NCBI GenBank assembly: GCA_029717555.1
Contig: JAMDHS010000028.1
Coordinates: 172,079 to 236,078, forward strand
DNA: 64,000 bases
From: Peribolospora baueri
Lineage: Eukaryota; Basidiomycota; Peribolosporomycetes; Peribolosporales; Peribolosporaceae
Direction: 5' to 3'
In this document: positions 9,147 through 22,952 of the stretch, one piece after another
Layout of the letters: every line of letters starts with the position of its first letter
How positions within the stretch are numbered: position 1 is the stretch's first letter
The notes under the pieces: generated by a model
The model's database searches: none
What the model was told of the DNA's origin: nothing
Seen by the model: only the letters and a program-made list of their open reading frames with translations
Translations under genes and position numbers: made by a program

Positions 9147-11669
9147 ATGGGCAGCTGTCTTCATTCACAGGCTGCAGACATGCAAGCAGAGCTGGAAGTA
9201 AGTCAAACTGCGCGCGGCTGAGCTGGCTGCTCGTTTTCTGACACTCCGTTTCTGTTATTTAAACCTCGACTTTACGCTCGGCAGGCGGCTTTCAGTCCTC
9301 CCCTTGATTCAGCTCTTGTGGCAGCGATCGCCCTAGAGCCTGGTCAAACGTACGAAAATGCGTATTCGGTGTTGTCCGTCTTGGCGAAGGAGGCGGATGA
9401 CGAGGCTCAGCGTAGCTCTTGGGTAGACGTCCCTGTGAATGAGAGTCCTAGCGCTTCGCACAGTGGACGAGTCTCGCCGGCGGGCGGCAGTGGAACCGGG
9501 TATGGGAACGGAAGTTCAAGGTCGGAGGACTCGGTGAGCGTGCGAAGAGCGCTGGAGGAGTGGAGTCTTGCAGAGGAGAGCGAGTTTGGGACGGGAAAAA
9601 GCTCGGCCAGCTCGTCTTCGGCGTGGCTCTCTTCTTCACCTTCGAGCTCGCAGACGCATTCTGCGGCTGGATACGAAGACTCCGTCGACGACGACTACTC
9701 TCCTCAGCTCTTCTTGCGCACGGCCTTCCCTGGCCGGACACATTCCTTTCTTTCCGACATCCTAGATTCGAACGACGGCGATGTGCAGGCTGTCATCGAC
9801 AGACTGCTGTTACTCGACATGCTCGAGGCCGAGGCCGCGAAGGAGGGTCTGCGTGGAAGGAAGGATCCGGAAGAAGGCGGCAGTCTTGGTGGCGGGGGGA
9901 ACACGGGTGTCGAGCTGAGCGGGAGGCGGAGAGGAGATCAGGGTGAAGAAGACGCCTTCCTCGCTAATGGCTTTGGCGGAGGCAAAACACGACGACTAAA
10001 GCACAACCCGGCGGTTTCTCGTGTTGCAGCTGGAAACGGTCACTCTTTGTCGTCCTCGGAGCGTTTGGTCGATAAATCTTCGAAGGTGAAGGTCAATCTA
10101 ACCGATGTGAGGCAAGGCGGGCCTCCCATCGATCGACGTCACCCGGGTCGACTACATCATGGTTCTGAAGGATCCCCGGTAGTATCCGGAAGGTCTTCCC
10201 CGATCGCAACGTCTGCTCTAGAGGAGCCTCTCGACAATAGATGGGTCTTGACTTCGTCATTAGCAGCCCAGCTCTCCCTTCTGCTATCCATCCCGCCTGA
10301 TAAGATCAGCGCCGAGATAACGCGCTCCTCCTTCAACGTTCGCCTCGCTATTGCTCGACTCATTTTCAACCTCGCCGAGCAAACACCCCTGTCCAGCCTT
10401 CTCCGTGGGAAGGAGACACTCGACACGTTATCAGCCGCCCTACCGGACCGGAAGAGACGCGATGTCGAGCTCGCGCTGCGTGCTACTGGTGGCAAGGCGG
10501 ATGAAGCGTTGGATCTGCTCAACATTCAGGACACTGCAGCTCGAGAGAGCGCGGCGGAGGACCCTCTGGATCCTTTGGGCAAATTGGAAGCTGGAGAGCC
10601 GATCCATAGATCGGCGAACCTACCGGCCGCCACTGCTGGGAGCGGATTCCAGTCTTCTTTCGAGGCATCTGCATCGAACGGTTTGCAAGGCTCATCTTCC
10701 AGAGCCGGTACTTACGGAGGTGTGCTCGGTCGCAAGAGCAAATCCTCCGGAGCTGCTGCTTCTTCGGAAATCGTGAACGGTGGTCGAAATGGCTCTTTAC
10801 GTAGCGCCTTTGCTGCGCCTGCCAGGATGGTCTCGCTACCGACGTCTGCGTCGCCTACTCCCTCTGGCTCCTCCACGCCCCACCTCCCCGCAGGAACTTT
10901 GCTGAGGCCTTCCCATGGTCGCCTGGGAGGTGGTGTACCTGATCTCGACGCAGCGACATGCCAAGAGATTAGCACAGAGTACTATCAGCGCCGAAAGGAG
11001 GCTCTCCAGAAGGCTGCTCGGCACTGGAAAGAGTCGAAGGGACAGGCGGGTGGAAGCAGGAAGGGAGAGGGACAGGGCGGTATCGCGTTTCATTATGCTG
11101 AGGAGGCAAGGAAACTCGATGCCAAGGCCAGAGCTTGGAGGTTGAGGGCTGCTAGAGGACTGGTGATGGCCAGGTGTGTTTCGTATTTCCTCTCACGTTT
11201 TTTCCTTTCCTTAGGAGCTTATTCCGAGCTTACCACTAACGATCGCGCTGCTACCGCATTCCGCGGACAGTTGGTCGGCTGACCCCCACACCATCGATCT
11301 GCATGGTGTGACGGTGCATGACGCACTGACCGTTGTGCATGAAACTGTCAACACTTGGTGGAGTCGAGGGAGTGAGTGTCTGCTCAGAGTGTCAACAATT
11401 TCATGTCTAATGGGTTGGCTAGTTCTCTCCGGCCAGCCCTCTTCCTCTCCGATTCACAGATGCTGACTTCTTATTTTCTCCTCTCCGCTGCTCTTCATCC
11501 AGTCGAAGCGCCAACGCACCCGCTCGTCATCATCACCGGAGTAGGACGGCATTCGCCGCGAGCGGTATCTGTCCTGCGCCCCGCCGTCGCTAAGTTGCTC
11601 GAGAGGGAGGGTTGGCGGTATGAGGTCGATGCACACCGAGGTATCATAACCGTCCGCGGCGTTCGCTAG
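9147..11669 (+). CDS. CUE, DUF1771 and Smr domain protein (Cue2/N4BP2 type nuclease)
   Basis: Four exons (9147-9197, 9285-11173, 11271-11371, 11503-11669) give about 735 residues. A CUE-like ubiquitin-binding segment lies near residues 145-175 (LFLRTAFPGR … DSNDGDVQAVIDRLLLL). The DUF1771 helix pair, which usually precedes Smr, reads YYQRRKEALQKAARHWKESK. The C-terminal Smr domain has the DLHGVTVHDAL motif, then TGVGRHSPRAV and ends in a short beta strand. Yeast Cue2 and worm NONU-1 use this architecture to cut mRNA at collided ribosomes during no-go decay, so that is the likely role. Long low-complexity Ser/Gly regions separate the domains. The start at 9147 gives a 17-codon first exon; a slightly different 5' end is possible. 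Confidence 0.85.
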
Positions 11670-11797
11670 GCGAGACTGCACAATATACCATTGGGAAGGC
11701 GCTTGGGATCATTGCTTTACTTCAGCATTACATATCCGTTGTAGCATAACATAATAGAGCTATCGCGCGCCCTACGAATCTCTACTCGGAGGATGGT

Positions 11798-14445
11798 TCA
11801 GACTTTCAAAGCCTCTCCGACCTTCTTGGCGATGCCAAGGATTTGCTCTTCCCTCCCCGTCCTGCCGACGCACTGCAAGCAGATCGGAGCGCCCTTGTAC
11901 TTCTCGGCTCCGCCGTCCTTCCAACGCTTTTGAATGACCTCGTCCTTGGGGTTGAGAGCTGGACCGGGAGGGACAACGTCGGTGGCGGTGTCGATGCTTG
12001 GGTCACAGGCAAGACCCGTGGGGAAGACTACGGTGGGGTAGCTATAGTTTGGGTGGAGTAGCCGCAAGGAAGTAGAAAATGGTTAGATGACTTGACCTGG
12101 CTCCTACTGCCGCTGTCAGCCAAGAGCAATTACGTGCTTCTGAAGCTGGACTCACTCAAGCAGGTTGATCATGGCCGTGAAGTAAAGCGAGCTGGACAGA
12201 GACAAATGGGGTCATGGTCAGCACCTGCAAACTAGAAAACCACAAGTTCGCACATGCCAAATACTTAATAACTCACTCGTGTGTCCCCACAGGCGGCGCG
12301 ACGTACGGGGCTACAGGCCAAATGAGGGCATCAACGGGCCTGCCCGTGCTCGTCTTTGTGACCGTGGCATTCCAGTGGTCGAGGTACGCCTTGCGATAGG
12401 CCACCTTTCGTTTGTTGAGTTGCCACGTCTCATACACCGATTGTTCTTGCTCTCTCGTCCCAATGAGACCTGGGAGGAGGGGTTCGCCAGAAGCTTCAAT
12501 CGTCCTGCGGACATCTTGGCCACCGTCACTGGAGGAAGATAGAGAGGAGTGATGGAAGCGCGGGGATCATCAGGACCGTTAGGAACTTCTTTCGCTCGGA
12601 AGACAAGGTGGGGCAAAGTTTGGTACTGACGCGGTATAGATGGCATCCTGACGATTGTGTTCGTGTTGGTGTACCAAATGTCAGTGTCAGTCGCGCGACT
12701 CCGATTTTGTTGGTAAACATTAAGAATTAAGACTGATTATCTCGCATCTTACCAGAAGTTCCGATCCTTTGTCATGTTGCAGAGGCTCCCAGTCAACGAC
12801 TACACAAGAAACGATCGAGAAAGTCAGTAAAATGAATAAAAAGAGCTCGAGACCTTGTGAAAGCCTTCGCTCACCTTCGTGTCCAGCTTTGAGGAGAGCC
12901 TCCTTGGTCTTCTCCAATCCCCTGGCCACAGGCGGATGGACCCGAGTCACACCGTCGTTCCACATAATAGCGAAGCACAGTTTGTCTCCACCCTTGCCGC
13001 CAATGTCGGACAGGGAGAATGCTTCGGCGTCCCACTTCTTCTCGGTAACCAAGGGGTCATACAGCCATGGCTCTTGGGAGATGACGGAGCGGACGAAAGT
13101 GACGAGGCCCGAGTGGGTGCGAGAGAGGGGGCCAAGGACAGAGACGATAGATTCTTGACCTGCGGGCGGTGCGACAACGAAGAGATAAACAAAATCTTGC
13201 ATAAGAGCCTAGTCACCGCAAACTAGTATTGGGAGAGAGACGGCTGGAAACAAAGAGACCCCTTTGTGTGCGAACTCACCCTCCATAGAGTTGGCAGCAA
13301 GGCCATACGGAAGCCGGTGGTACGAAGGACGGAAGCCCCAGAGACCGTTGAAACCGGCAGGGATGCGAATGGAACCTGCGGTAAAGGCACCAAAAACGGA
13401 CAGGGCAAGAAGAGCCAAGGAATAAATGTCACCTAAATTAATCTCACTTGCCAAAGACCAGATTCTTCAAGGGCAGACTTCTAGCCCGCTTGCCTGCGCT
13501 GACCCCAAGCCAATCCACGCGCTCACCTCCGATATCAGTCCCTACACCAAGGGGACTTCCATTAAGGGCGATCAATGCTCCCTCACCGCCGGAGCTACCT
13601 CCACAAGTGAGGGTCCGATTGGCAGGGTTGACGGTCGTGCCATAAACATTGTTAATCGCTTCGCCTCGCATGAGATGTTGAGGGATGTTCTAACATATGA
13701 GGAGGGAAGGCAAGGTCGTCGTTCAGTTGACCACAAAGGCTTATCCACCTTGTTGAACTGTGCCAAGAGGCTGTTATGTTAACGTGTCCTCACCGTCCGG
13801 ACGTAGAAGACTGCGCCGGCCTTCTCGAGAAGCTCGACGAGTGTCGAGTGCGCTTCGGCGGTTTGGCCGATCCATGCGACAAAGCCTGCATAACCCAGAG
13901 CAGAAGCAAGGGGAGGCGCACAATCAGCAGAGGACAAAAAATCAAACAAACTACGAAAATGAAGGGTTTGGCGGAGTGGTGGGCACGGCCTCTGTCGCTT
14001 ACTCACCCATGTTGAGTTCCAGACCCTTAATTTTGAACTGATCCTTCAAGCTGATCGGCAGCCCATGCAGCGGGCCAACCGTCTTGCCCGTGCTCTTGAG
14101 ATGGGCGTCAAGCTCATCGGCTCGCTTGAGCCCCTCGGGGATGCACGTCTCGGTGAGACAGTTGACAAGTTGGTGAGCGGCGATGGCTTGCTTTGCATAG
14201 GCCTCCACCACATCTCGGGCGGACCACTCGGCGGAGGCCAGCTTGGCGAGAAGAGCGTCGACATCGGCCAGCGCTAGGATGTCGCGCTGGAGAGGGCTGA
14301 GCTGGGGAGACAAGAAGCCGAGTACCGAGAGCTGCGATGCGGGAGGCAGCGAAGAGGCGGGCACGAAGAGCGATTTCGGAATCGCCTCGTCTCGCGCCTT
14401 TCGGCGCTCCGCGACCACGTCTTGCCAGGGGCGCGTCGGACACAT
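11798..14445 (-). CDS. Amidase of the amidase-signature family (AmdS/FAAH-like)
   Basis: Ten exons (14007-14445, 13794-13885, 13527-13689, 13280-13375, 13159-12875, 12799-12753, 12647-12631, 12528-12277, 12191-12156, 12041-11798, all on the minus strand) join to 557 codons including the stop. The amidase signature is complete: catalytic Lys in GLPISLKDQF, the Ser of LTCGGSSGGEGALIALNG, and the nucleophile Ser in GTDIGGSIRIPAGF. Such enzymes hydrolyse small or fatty amides to acid plus ammonia; fungal acetamidases are the closest type by layout. One exon is only 17 bases and another 36. The C-terminus contains NLLDYPTVVFPTGL, typical of the family. No signal peptide is seen, so it is probably intracellular. 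Substrate cannot be deduced from sequence. Confidence 0.93.
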
Positions 14446-15326
14446 GGCGGTGAATTCAGGTCTGCTACACGCTACGAAAAAGGAGTGGAGCGGTGAGTGG
14501 TGGTAGTAGTGAGGGCGGGGAAGGGTAAGATGAGGCGCTGTGTGCCCTGCAAGCTCCTCCGCTTTAAATATGTCCAACGCACTCCAACTCGAGACCTAAT
14601 CGCTGTGTCCAAGACGGTCGGGTGCGGTGATGATAAGATACGGCCTGGACGGCGGGCGATCGGCCAATCAGTTCAACCAGGCAGTCCCGGACGCATCTTG
14701 CCGGCTTCCTCCGCTCCGCCGAGCTGTCTCATTCTGGAGTGTGGAGGTCGCCCGCCAGACGTGGAGATACCTAACGACTTGCCGGTTGGTCTTTTCCGAC
14801 GTTATCATCTGGGCAAATTGGACGGAAGGTGTCGGAGAGTCGGCCGGTACGCGACACCGTAACGCCGAGGCCGACAGCGATAACGGTCTAATGACGGTGA
14901 CATCTAACCGTGCCCCGCAGACAAACACCCCCACGAATAAAAGTCACGTCTATACTTTTTAAACAACACCTTTTCACAAGTTAGACAGCGGCGCCTGTCG
15001 CTTCTCATCCGCTGTGGGGCTCGCGTCGATGAGGCCGTGCGGTGGAGAAAATATATAGATACTTCAAGCGGAGGCCGCTCTGTGCTGAGCCCAAGTCTAG
15101 ATCAAAAGACACGTTTCGCAGGCTGGACGGCCGTCCGATAACCCGGTTGTATGACGTGCGTGTGGTGAGAACCGCTACAAACAATATATTCCGAACCGAT
15201 GGAAATACGGGCGGTGACGCGAGCAGGAAGTCTCAGTAATATTGAAAGAACGTGAGGTATCTGAGGAAGCGGAGAGCGATCATGGGATCTCTCGCCCGGG
15301 AGCAGCTGCATGCCGGTGAATCGGAC
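14446..15326. other. Intergenic region upstream of the amidase gene
   Basis: About 880 bases between the amidase start and the stop of the next minus-strand gene. No protein-like frame was found. The part next to 14445 should hold the amidase promoter; an AT-rich patch (TTTAAATA) lies about 125 bases upstream of the start on the transcribed orientation. The rest presumably includes the 3' UTR of the phosphodiesterase-like gene. Confidence 0.4.
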
Positions 15327-17474
15327 TTAAAAGATACCGGGAAGGACGGAAGTGCCCTCGGACCGGTGGGCGTCAAGCTGGTAGAGGGGGAGACCGAGAG
15401 CCTGGAGGAGCGTGGGGGCGACCTGGCGGTTCTGGACCTCCATGGTAAGGTTCTGGCCGGAGCTCTTGAGGTGCTTTCCGGAGATGGCAAGGAGGGGAAC
15501 GTTGAGGTCGTCGGGGCCGGCGCCGCCGTGGTCCTCGAGCGAGCGCTTGGTCTTGTAGAGGACGCCCTCGACGGCGCCGATGATGAGGTCGGGGGCACGG
15601 CCATCGAGGAAAGGCGAACCGAAGCCGTACTGTCCGACAGAGTGAATCGTCAGGTTCGCATTCATCGCACATCAACTTGCAACAGAGGGAGTTCTCACCT
15701 GCCAGACCTCCTCACCACCCTTGACGAAGGAGACGCCGGTCTGGTTCTTAGGAGCGGAGAGCAGGTTCTTCTTAGCGAGGTCGGCCTTGGTCGAGTCCTT
15801 GAGCCACATCTGTTAGAGGGAGAAGTTGGAGTGTTCAAGGAAGATCGGTCGGTATCATTTATTCAGACGTCATTGCGAGGCGATGAGGGACTCACCAGTC
15901 CACCGTCAGCAGCGGTGGTGAAAGCGACCTCAACGCCGGTCGCCTTCTCAAGGACGGCGGGGTCGATGATCTGGAGCTTGTGAGGGTCGATGGGGCCCTG
16001 GCCCTGCTTGGAGCCGACGAGGAGAAGGGTCTGGTCCCAGATGTTCTGGCTCTTAAGGGTGGCAACGAACTCGCCGAGCTTCTTGTCGAAGTGCTGGATC
16101 GTGTTGGTGACATTAGCAGTGGGCTTGCCGGTGCCGTCGACGTAGCCGCTGGTCGACTGGGCGTTGGTGAGCGACTGGAAGTTGGCACCGAAGACGCCGG
16201 GGACGCCGACGGGGTTCTTGGTGCCGTTGACAAACTTGCCGGAGGCCCAGTTGTTGAGAGCAGTCCCTGTATGCACCGGGTGTGATGTGATCCCAAGGCA
16301 GTCAGTCATCAGCCTGTAGGCGTGGTGGGTTCACGTGAAGAAAGAAGAGACTGACAGTGGAGGTCATCCCAGTTCTCCTGCGCGACATCAGTGGCCTTGA
16401 CGGAGCCAACTGAATTCATATAAAAGATTTTCAGTTTCAGTTTCAGAATGCGTGAAACAAGCGCCCACCTTGGAGATGGAGACGCTACGAGGGACCAAAC
16501 TCACTCTCCGGGAAGTAGCCCTCGGACAGGCCAAGGCCGGACGGGCCGTTGAGGAACTCGTAGGAGAGGTGCTTGTCCGCGTAGGCGGTGAACTGACCGT
16601 TGCTGCGAGCAACCTCAAACACGGTGTTGACCCGAAGGTAGTCGTGGGGGTAGACGACAGCACAGGTGCCCCACTCGGTCTTCTTCATCGGGAGGGCAGA
16701 GGTGTTGAAAGCGTTGCCGCCGTTAATCGACGTGGCGTTCATGTCGACGCCGGTAGAGAGGTCGACCTCGGTCTGCGAAGGAAGCGCGGCGCAGGAAGAA
16801 CTGGTCATGAGGAGGGCCTACAGCGATTCAACCGATGAGGTTACTCACGCCGATGGGGCCCTGGCAGTTCGAGCTGGGGGGGTAAAGCTCCCTAGCATAC
16901 GAGTCATCCCAGTAGATGCTGTGGGGAATCACAGACCGAACCGCTCATCGCGTACATTAGCCCGGCTGTCAGCCCCACCTGTCTTTCTCTATCTCTCTTT
17001 CTCTTCTTACCCAGAGGTCCTCGGAGTAGCACCGGTCCAAAGCGCCGTGGTGGCAGGGTACGAGTCAGACGGGTTGGAAGCGCGAGCCTTGCCGTAAACG
17101 ACGGCCTGCTGCTTGAGCTGAGCGAGCGTGGACGAAGGGTTGGCAGCGATGAAGTCCACGAAGTCGAACTCGTGCATTCCACTGTATGCGCAGAGCGGAT
17201 GGAAAGAATTCAAGCATCAGAGCGTGCCTCTGCTGTTTGCAGCTTAAGTAGGCGGCCGTGCTTGTAAAAATCTGCATTTGCGAGCCGACGGCGCTCACTC
17301 GTTCGAGAGGAAAATGGCGTGCTTGAAAGGACCAGTGGCAGAAGAGGGGTCGTAGGGACCGAACTGGCCGGGGTAGCTGGGGGGGTTGGAACCGCCCACA
17401 GGGACAGCGGCAGCGCCGTTGAGGGCGGCAAGAGAGACCGCAAGGCCGCCGAGGAGAGTCGACCGAATCGGCAT
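15327..17474 (-). CDS. Secreted type I phosphodiesterase/nucleotide pyrophosphatase-like protein (alkaline phosphatase superfamily)
   Basis: Eight exons (17299-17474, 17011-17181, 16849-16918, 16505-16817, 16356-16409, 15896-16266, 15699-15809, 15327-15629) give 522 residues. Residues 1-23 form a signal peptide (MPIRSTLLGGLAVSLAALNG). The metal-site pattern of the family is visible: HAIFLSNDGMHEFD with the first Asp, SDSYPATTALWTGATPRTSG where the nucleophile Ser/Thr lies, a DKKLGEFVATL helix and a late SLEDHGG with the metal-binding His. In related fungal proteins I expect AKHGQSPID; here it reads SKQGQGPID, so one likely metal ligand is Gln instead of His. The protein may be an extracellular phosphoesterase or a non-catalytic relative. 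Several NxS/T sites support secretion. Confidence 0.82.
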
Positions 17475-18308
17475 GCTGGTGAACAGGGGGGGGGAGGTAT
17501 AAAGAGAGTGTACGGTGCTACGAGTGCCTGAGGGTGTGGGACAAAGGAGCTCAGCACGCTCTTTTATGCGAGGGACACCGTCCATGACAGGATCGTCTCA
17601 GACTCTTGCTTCGGGCCTGGAAACGTGCAGCAAAGCATCAAGGCCGGTCTAGCTAGAGCGCACACCATCCCACTCGGACCGATGAAGGATCATCAAATTC
17701 GGGGAGGCAAAGGAGGATGAGGAAACGTAAAATCTGGCGGGACAAGCGAGATGGAAGGATCTGATAGCGCGGACGGATCTCGGATTTTGAGAATCAGGTC
17801 CAAGGCGACGGAGGAAGCAGCAAGACGCGTCAGGAACGTGCACGGTCAATTCAATCACCAACGTGCTGTTACGTTCTCGAAATTGGCTTGGCGTAGAAAT
17901 TCGGTCCTATCCGGGAGGTCGGACGCTGGTGCTAGACGGTTAGACGAGACAGACTGCTGAACGACGGTAGAGCGGCGCCGTATGAGGAGGGAGCAAAGTC
18001 AAGAAGGTTGGGTGACCAGTCCATATGCCGGCGGATAGCATTCGAGCACAGCTCGGATCCGCCGCAGAGTCAGCCGGGTCGGTTGAAGGGAAGGGCGATG
18101 AAGAGCAAGCGATGGAGACGCTGCCTGGTCGCTCGAAAGCGTGCCTGCACTGACAGAAGATATGGTGGCCGAAGAGACCGCGAGGAACATCAATTTCAGA
18201 AACTTGGGCGTTCGCCGACCCGACGGAGCGGGAACGGCCGACAGCATTTGACCACACCCACGGCCCGAGCGCAATACGGAGGCAGAAGCAGCAGGGAATG
18301 CCATGCAG

Positions 18309-18338
18309 AGAGAAGAGAAGAGAAGAGAAGAGAAGAGA
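18309..18338. repeat. Pentanucleotide microsatellite (AGAAG)n
   Basis: Six near-perfect tandem copies of AGAAG in the long intergenic region. It is a simple-sequence repeat, probably variable between strains. Confidence 0.8.
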
Positions 18339-19018
18339 TGCCGGAACAAAAGAAGCGGATAGCAAGGATCGACACCCTCCGGCCGCCGGCTCGGCGATCT
18401 TCCGGCGGGCGCACACGCGCCTGCAAGAAAACTAACGAGGGCCATGTCCGGCGTCGGACTGACGATCGGTGCACTGAGGGACGGGCGGGTCAACAGGAAC
18501 AGGGCGGGAACGCTGATGAAGCCGACGTTGCCTACGCCGTGATTTTGGCCCTATGGCGACACCCTACAGTCACACTGCACGCGATCCTGTCTTTCGTCCA
18601 TCGCTGTCTCTCGCACTTGCCTACTCGGCGGTATGTTTCTCTCCGCACCACATCGGCACTGCCCCAGCACTGCCCCCCTGCCAATGCCCTGCGTTATCTT
18701 CACAACCTCCCTCGAAACAAATTTCTAAACGCCTTTCTGCCTGCATCCTCGCCTACCTAACCCGCTCGGAAACGAAACCCAGGCAGTACTCACGCTTCAC
18801 TCCAGCGACTCGACCTGCGCACGAGCCCGCCTGCCTCCTAAAGCATCGGCATCGCCGGCCACCGCCAGTGACTCAGGAACGGCGACTCAACCATCAGGGC
18901 CGGGTACGGCAACCCGAACCACCGAGCGCCACCCACGTCGTTTGCCGGCGAGTCTGCGTCACACATAAATACATCGTTCAACGCGCACAGCGTCGTCTTC
19001 GCTTCGGCAGGCTATCAC

Positions 19019-19025
19019 TATAAAG
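19019..19025 (+). promoter_or_regulatory. TATA box of the carboxylesterase pseudogene
   Basis: TATAAAG lies about 140 bases upstream of the ATG at 19162, followed by a C/T-rich leader, as in many fungal promoters. Its good preservation suggests that the broken gene decayed recently or is still transcribed. Confidence 0.5.
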
Positions 19026-19161
19026 TACGCCCTCCCCTTCGCAGCCCCACCCGTCCTTTCTTCTTCCCTGCAGCCGTCCGTCTCCTTCCAGCAAGAAGTC
19101 GAACGAGACGGCCCCCACCCTCCCCCGCATCTCCATTTCCCTACTAGCCTTCACTGTCGAC

Positions 19162-21482
<2,321 letters not shown>

Positions 21483-21795
21483 GACGGCCGGCGGTGGGCC
21501 GCGATGTCGCCTTGCCTACGGGGCGTCGCAGGGCGTGTGTTGGTAGGGAAGCGTTCGCGCGGCGGCCCGACACGACACGACACGACGGGGACGACGGTTT
21601 ACGATCCGATCCGTTGCACAGTATGCTGTCTATCCGCGTGTGTATACCTTTCTGTCTGTCTCATTTCCTATTTATGTAGTTACGCGCGCGGCGCAGGTAA
21701 GTATGTAAGAAGGATTTATAGTTATCTGCACGCGCCTTCATCCTCAAATCAAACAGACGAAATACACCTCCTCCCTGCGCCCATACCTTATTTCA

Positions 21796-22295
21796 GCAAA
21801 TATGCCATTCGCGGTCTCACCCAGACGGCAGCGAAGGAGCTATGCCCCTGCGGGTTTTGGGTAAGTACGCCTTACCCCAGACAAGCCTCGTGCGCTTTCG
21901 ACCCTGGGCGTCCTTGCTATCCGACCGAGTCGAATCATTTCGTGCATCAACCTCCTGTCCTTACCAGGTTAACTCGATCCATCCAAGTCCGACCAACACA
22001 GTTTCTGGATTTAATATTTCTCACGAAGTGGCCGACAATCTTCGCACCATGACGCCATTGGGCAGGATTGCAGAGCCGGAAGTGGCTCAAGCCATTGTGA
22101 GTCTCGAGTTAGAGCAGGTGTTTGATTCGAGTCGAGGCGGATGTCGTTCGATTCGATCAATGTCCGTCCTCTATGTTCGCTTGCTCCCTCTCGGCCACCC
22201 TTATTCCGCCATCGGCGGAAATACAGGCCTACTTCATCAGCAATCAGAGGTCGTTCTGCTCCGGCGCCGAGCTAAAGGTGTGCGGCGGCCTTTGA
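21796..22295 (+). pseudogene. Short-chain dehydrogenase/reductase remnant, N-terminal half missing
   Basis: Three exon-like pieces with good splice sites encode only the C-terminal part of a classical SDR. The first has SKYAIRGLTQTAAKEL, which covers the Lys of the YxxxK site and the helix after it. The second, after a GTAAGT..CAG intron, reads VNSIHPSPTNT and NLRTMTPLGRIAEPEVAQAI. The third, after another intron, reads AYFISN … FCSGAELKVCGGL and stops at 22293-22295. The Rossmann TGxxxGxG half and the active-site Ser were not found between here and the carboxylesterase stop at 21482. The remnant sits directly behind the broken esterase. Confidence 0.7.
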
Positions 22296-22952
22296 GGGTG
22301 CGAACGGGGATGGGCGGTGGGCACCTCCGCCTTCCTCCGCGCATATCCGCGACTGCCATGGAAAATCGCAACGGCGTCTCGACCAGGATCTCGAATCTGG
22401 AGGATTGCTGGCTTCACGATTCCTTCTCCTTCCGGAAGAAAGATCTTATCGACTCACCATCTCGACGACCTCGCCATCACTTCTCATCTTCGCCCTCGAC
22501 GTCCTGCGCTGCTGGCCTCGCCAGACTCCATCCTAAGCTCTCTCTCAGCCAGCCGTTCCAGACTGCCGACCAACGGCGGGCGCTGCCCTTTTGTTTGTTC
22601 GACGCGCTTCATTTCGTCCGCCATCATCGCATCATCTTCTTCACGGCAACTCCTTGAGGCGAGCACGACATAGGCTTTCCGACGTTCACGCACACATTGT
22701 ACTACGTCTCCCTTGTCCGACTCTCTCACCACCCACAAGCTTTGAAGACTAGGACCTAATTCAACCACCATTCAGCCGATCGTCGGTCCTTTCCCATCCC
22801 CTCTCACGCTTCCAACTGCAAACGCTGCCAATACCTAAGTTGGGGTCGACTTCATCCCAGAGATCTTTCTTTTCCACGGCTCAGAACGACCTTGCGCGTA
22901 CGCTCGTTCTCGACGCCGTCTGCCGCCTTCCCGCCAGCCTGCAAAGCTTCCG
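22296..22952. other. Intergenic region upstream of the eIF4E2 gene
   Basis: About 650 bases without a recognisable gene. The right-hand end is C/T-rich and should be promoter and 5' leader of the eIF4E2 gene. Confidence 0.4.

Larger units (their letters stand above)
17475..19161. promoter_or_regulatory. Long divergent intergenic region between two secreted-protein genes
   Basis: About 1.7 kb lies between the starts of the phosphodiesterase-like gene (-) and the carboxylesterase pseudogene (+). A 250-codon open frame (18008-18760, +) has an antisense counterpart and no family resemblance, so I consider it non-coding. The region holds a purine-rich pentamer repeat and, near its right end, a good TATA box for the + gene. 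Otherwise I see nothing. Confidence 0.45.

Noticed and set aside
12631-12660. Apparent in-frame continuation of the amidase after DAIYTA
   Set aside because: The read-through leaves the family; the GTCAGT donor restores TADGGQDVRR, so this is an intron.
17940-18760. Overlapping 158-, 164- and 250-codon frames on both strands
   Set aside because: They mirror each other in a divergent promoter region and have biased composition with no motif.
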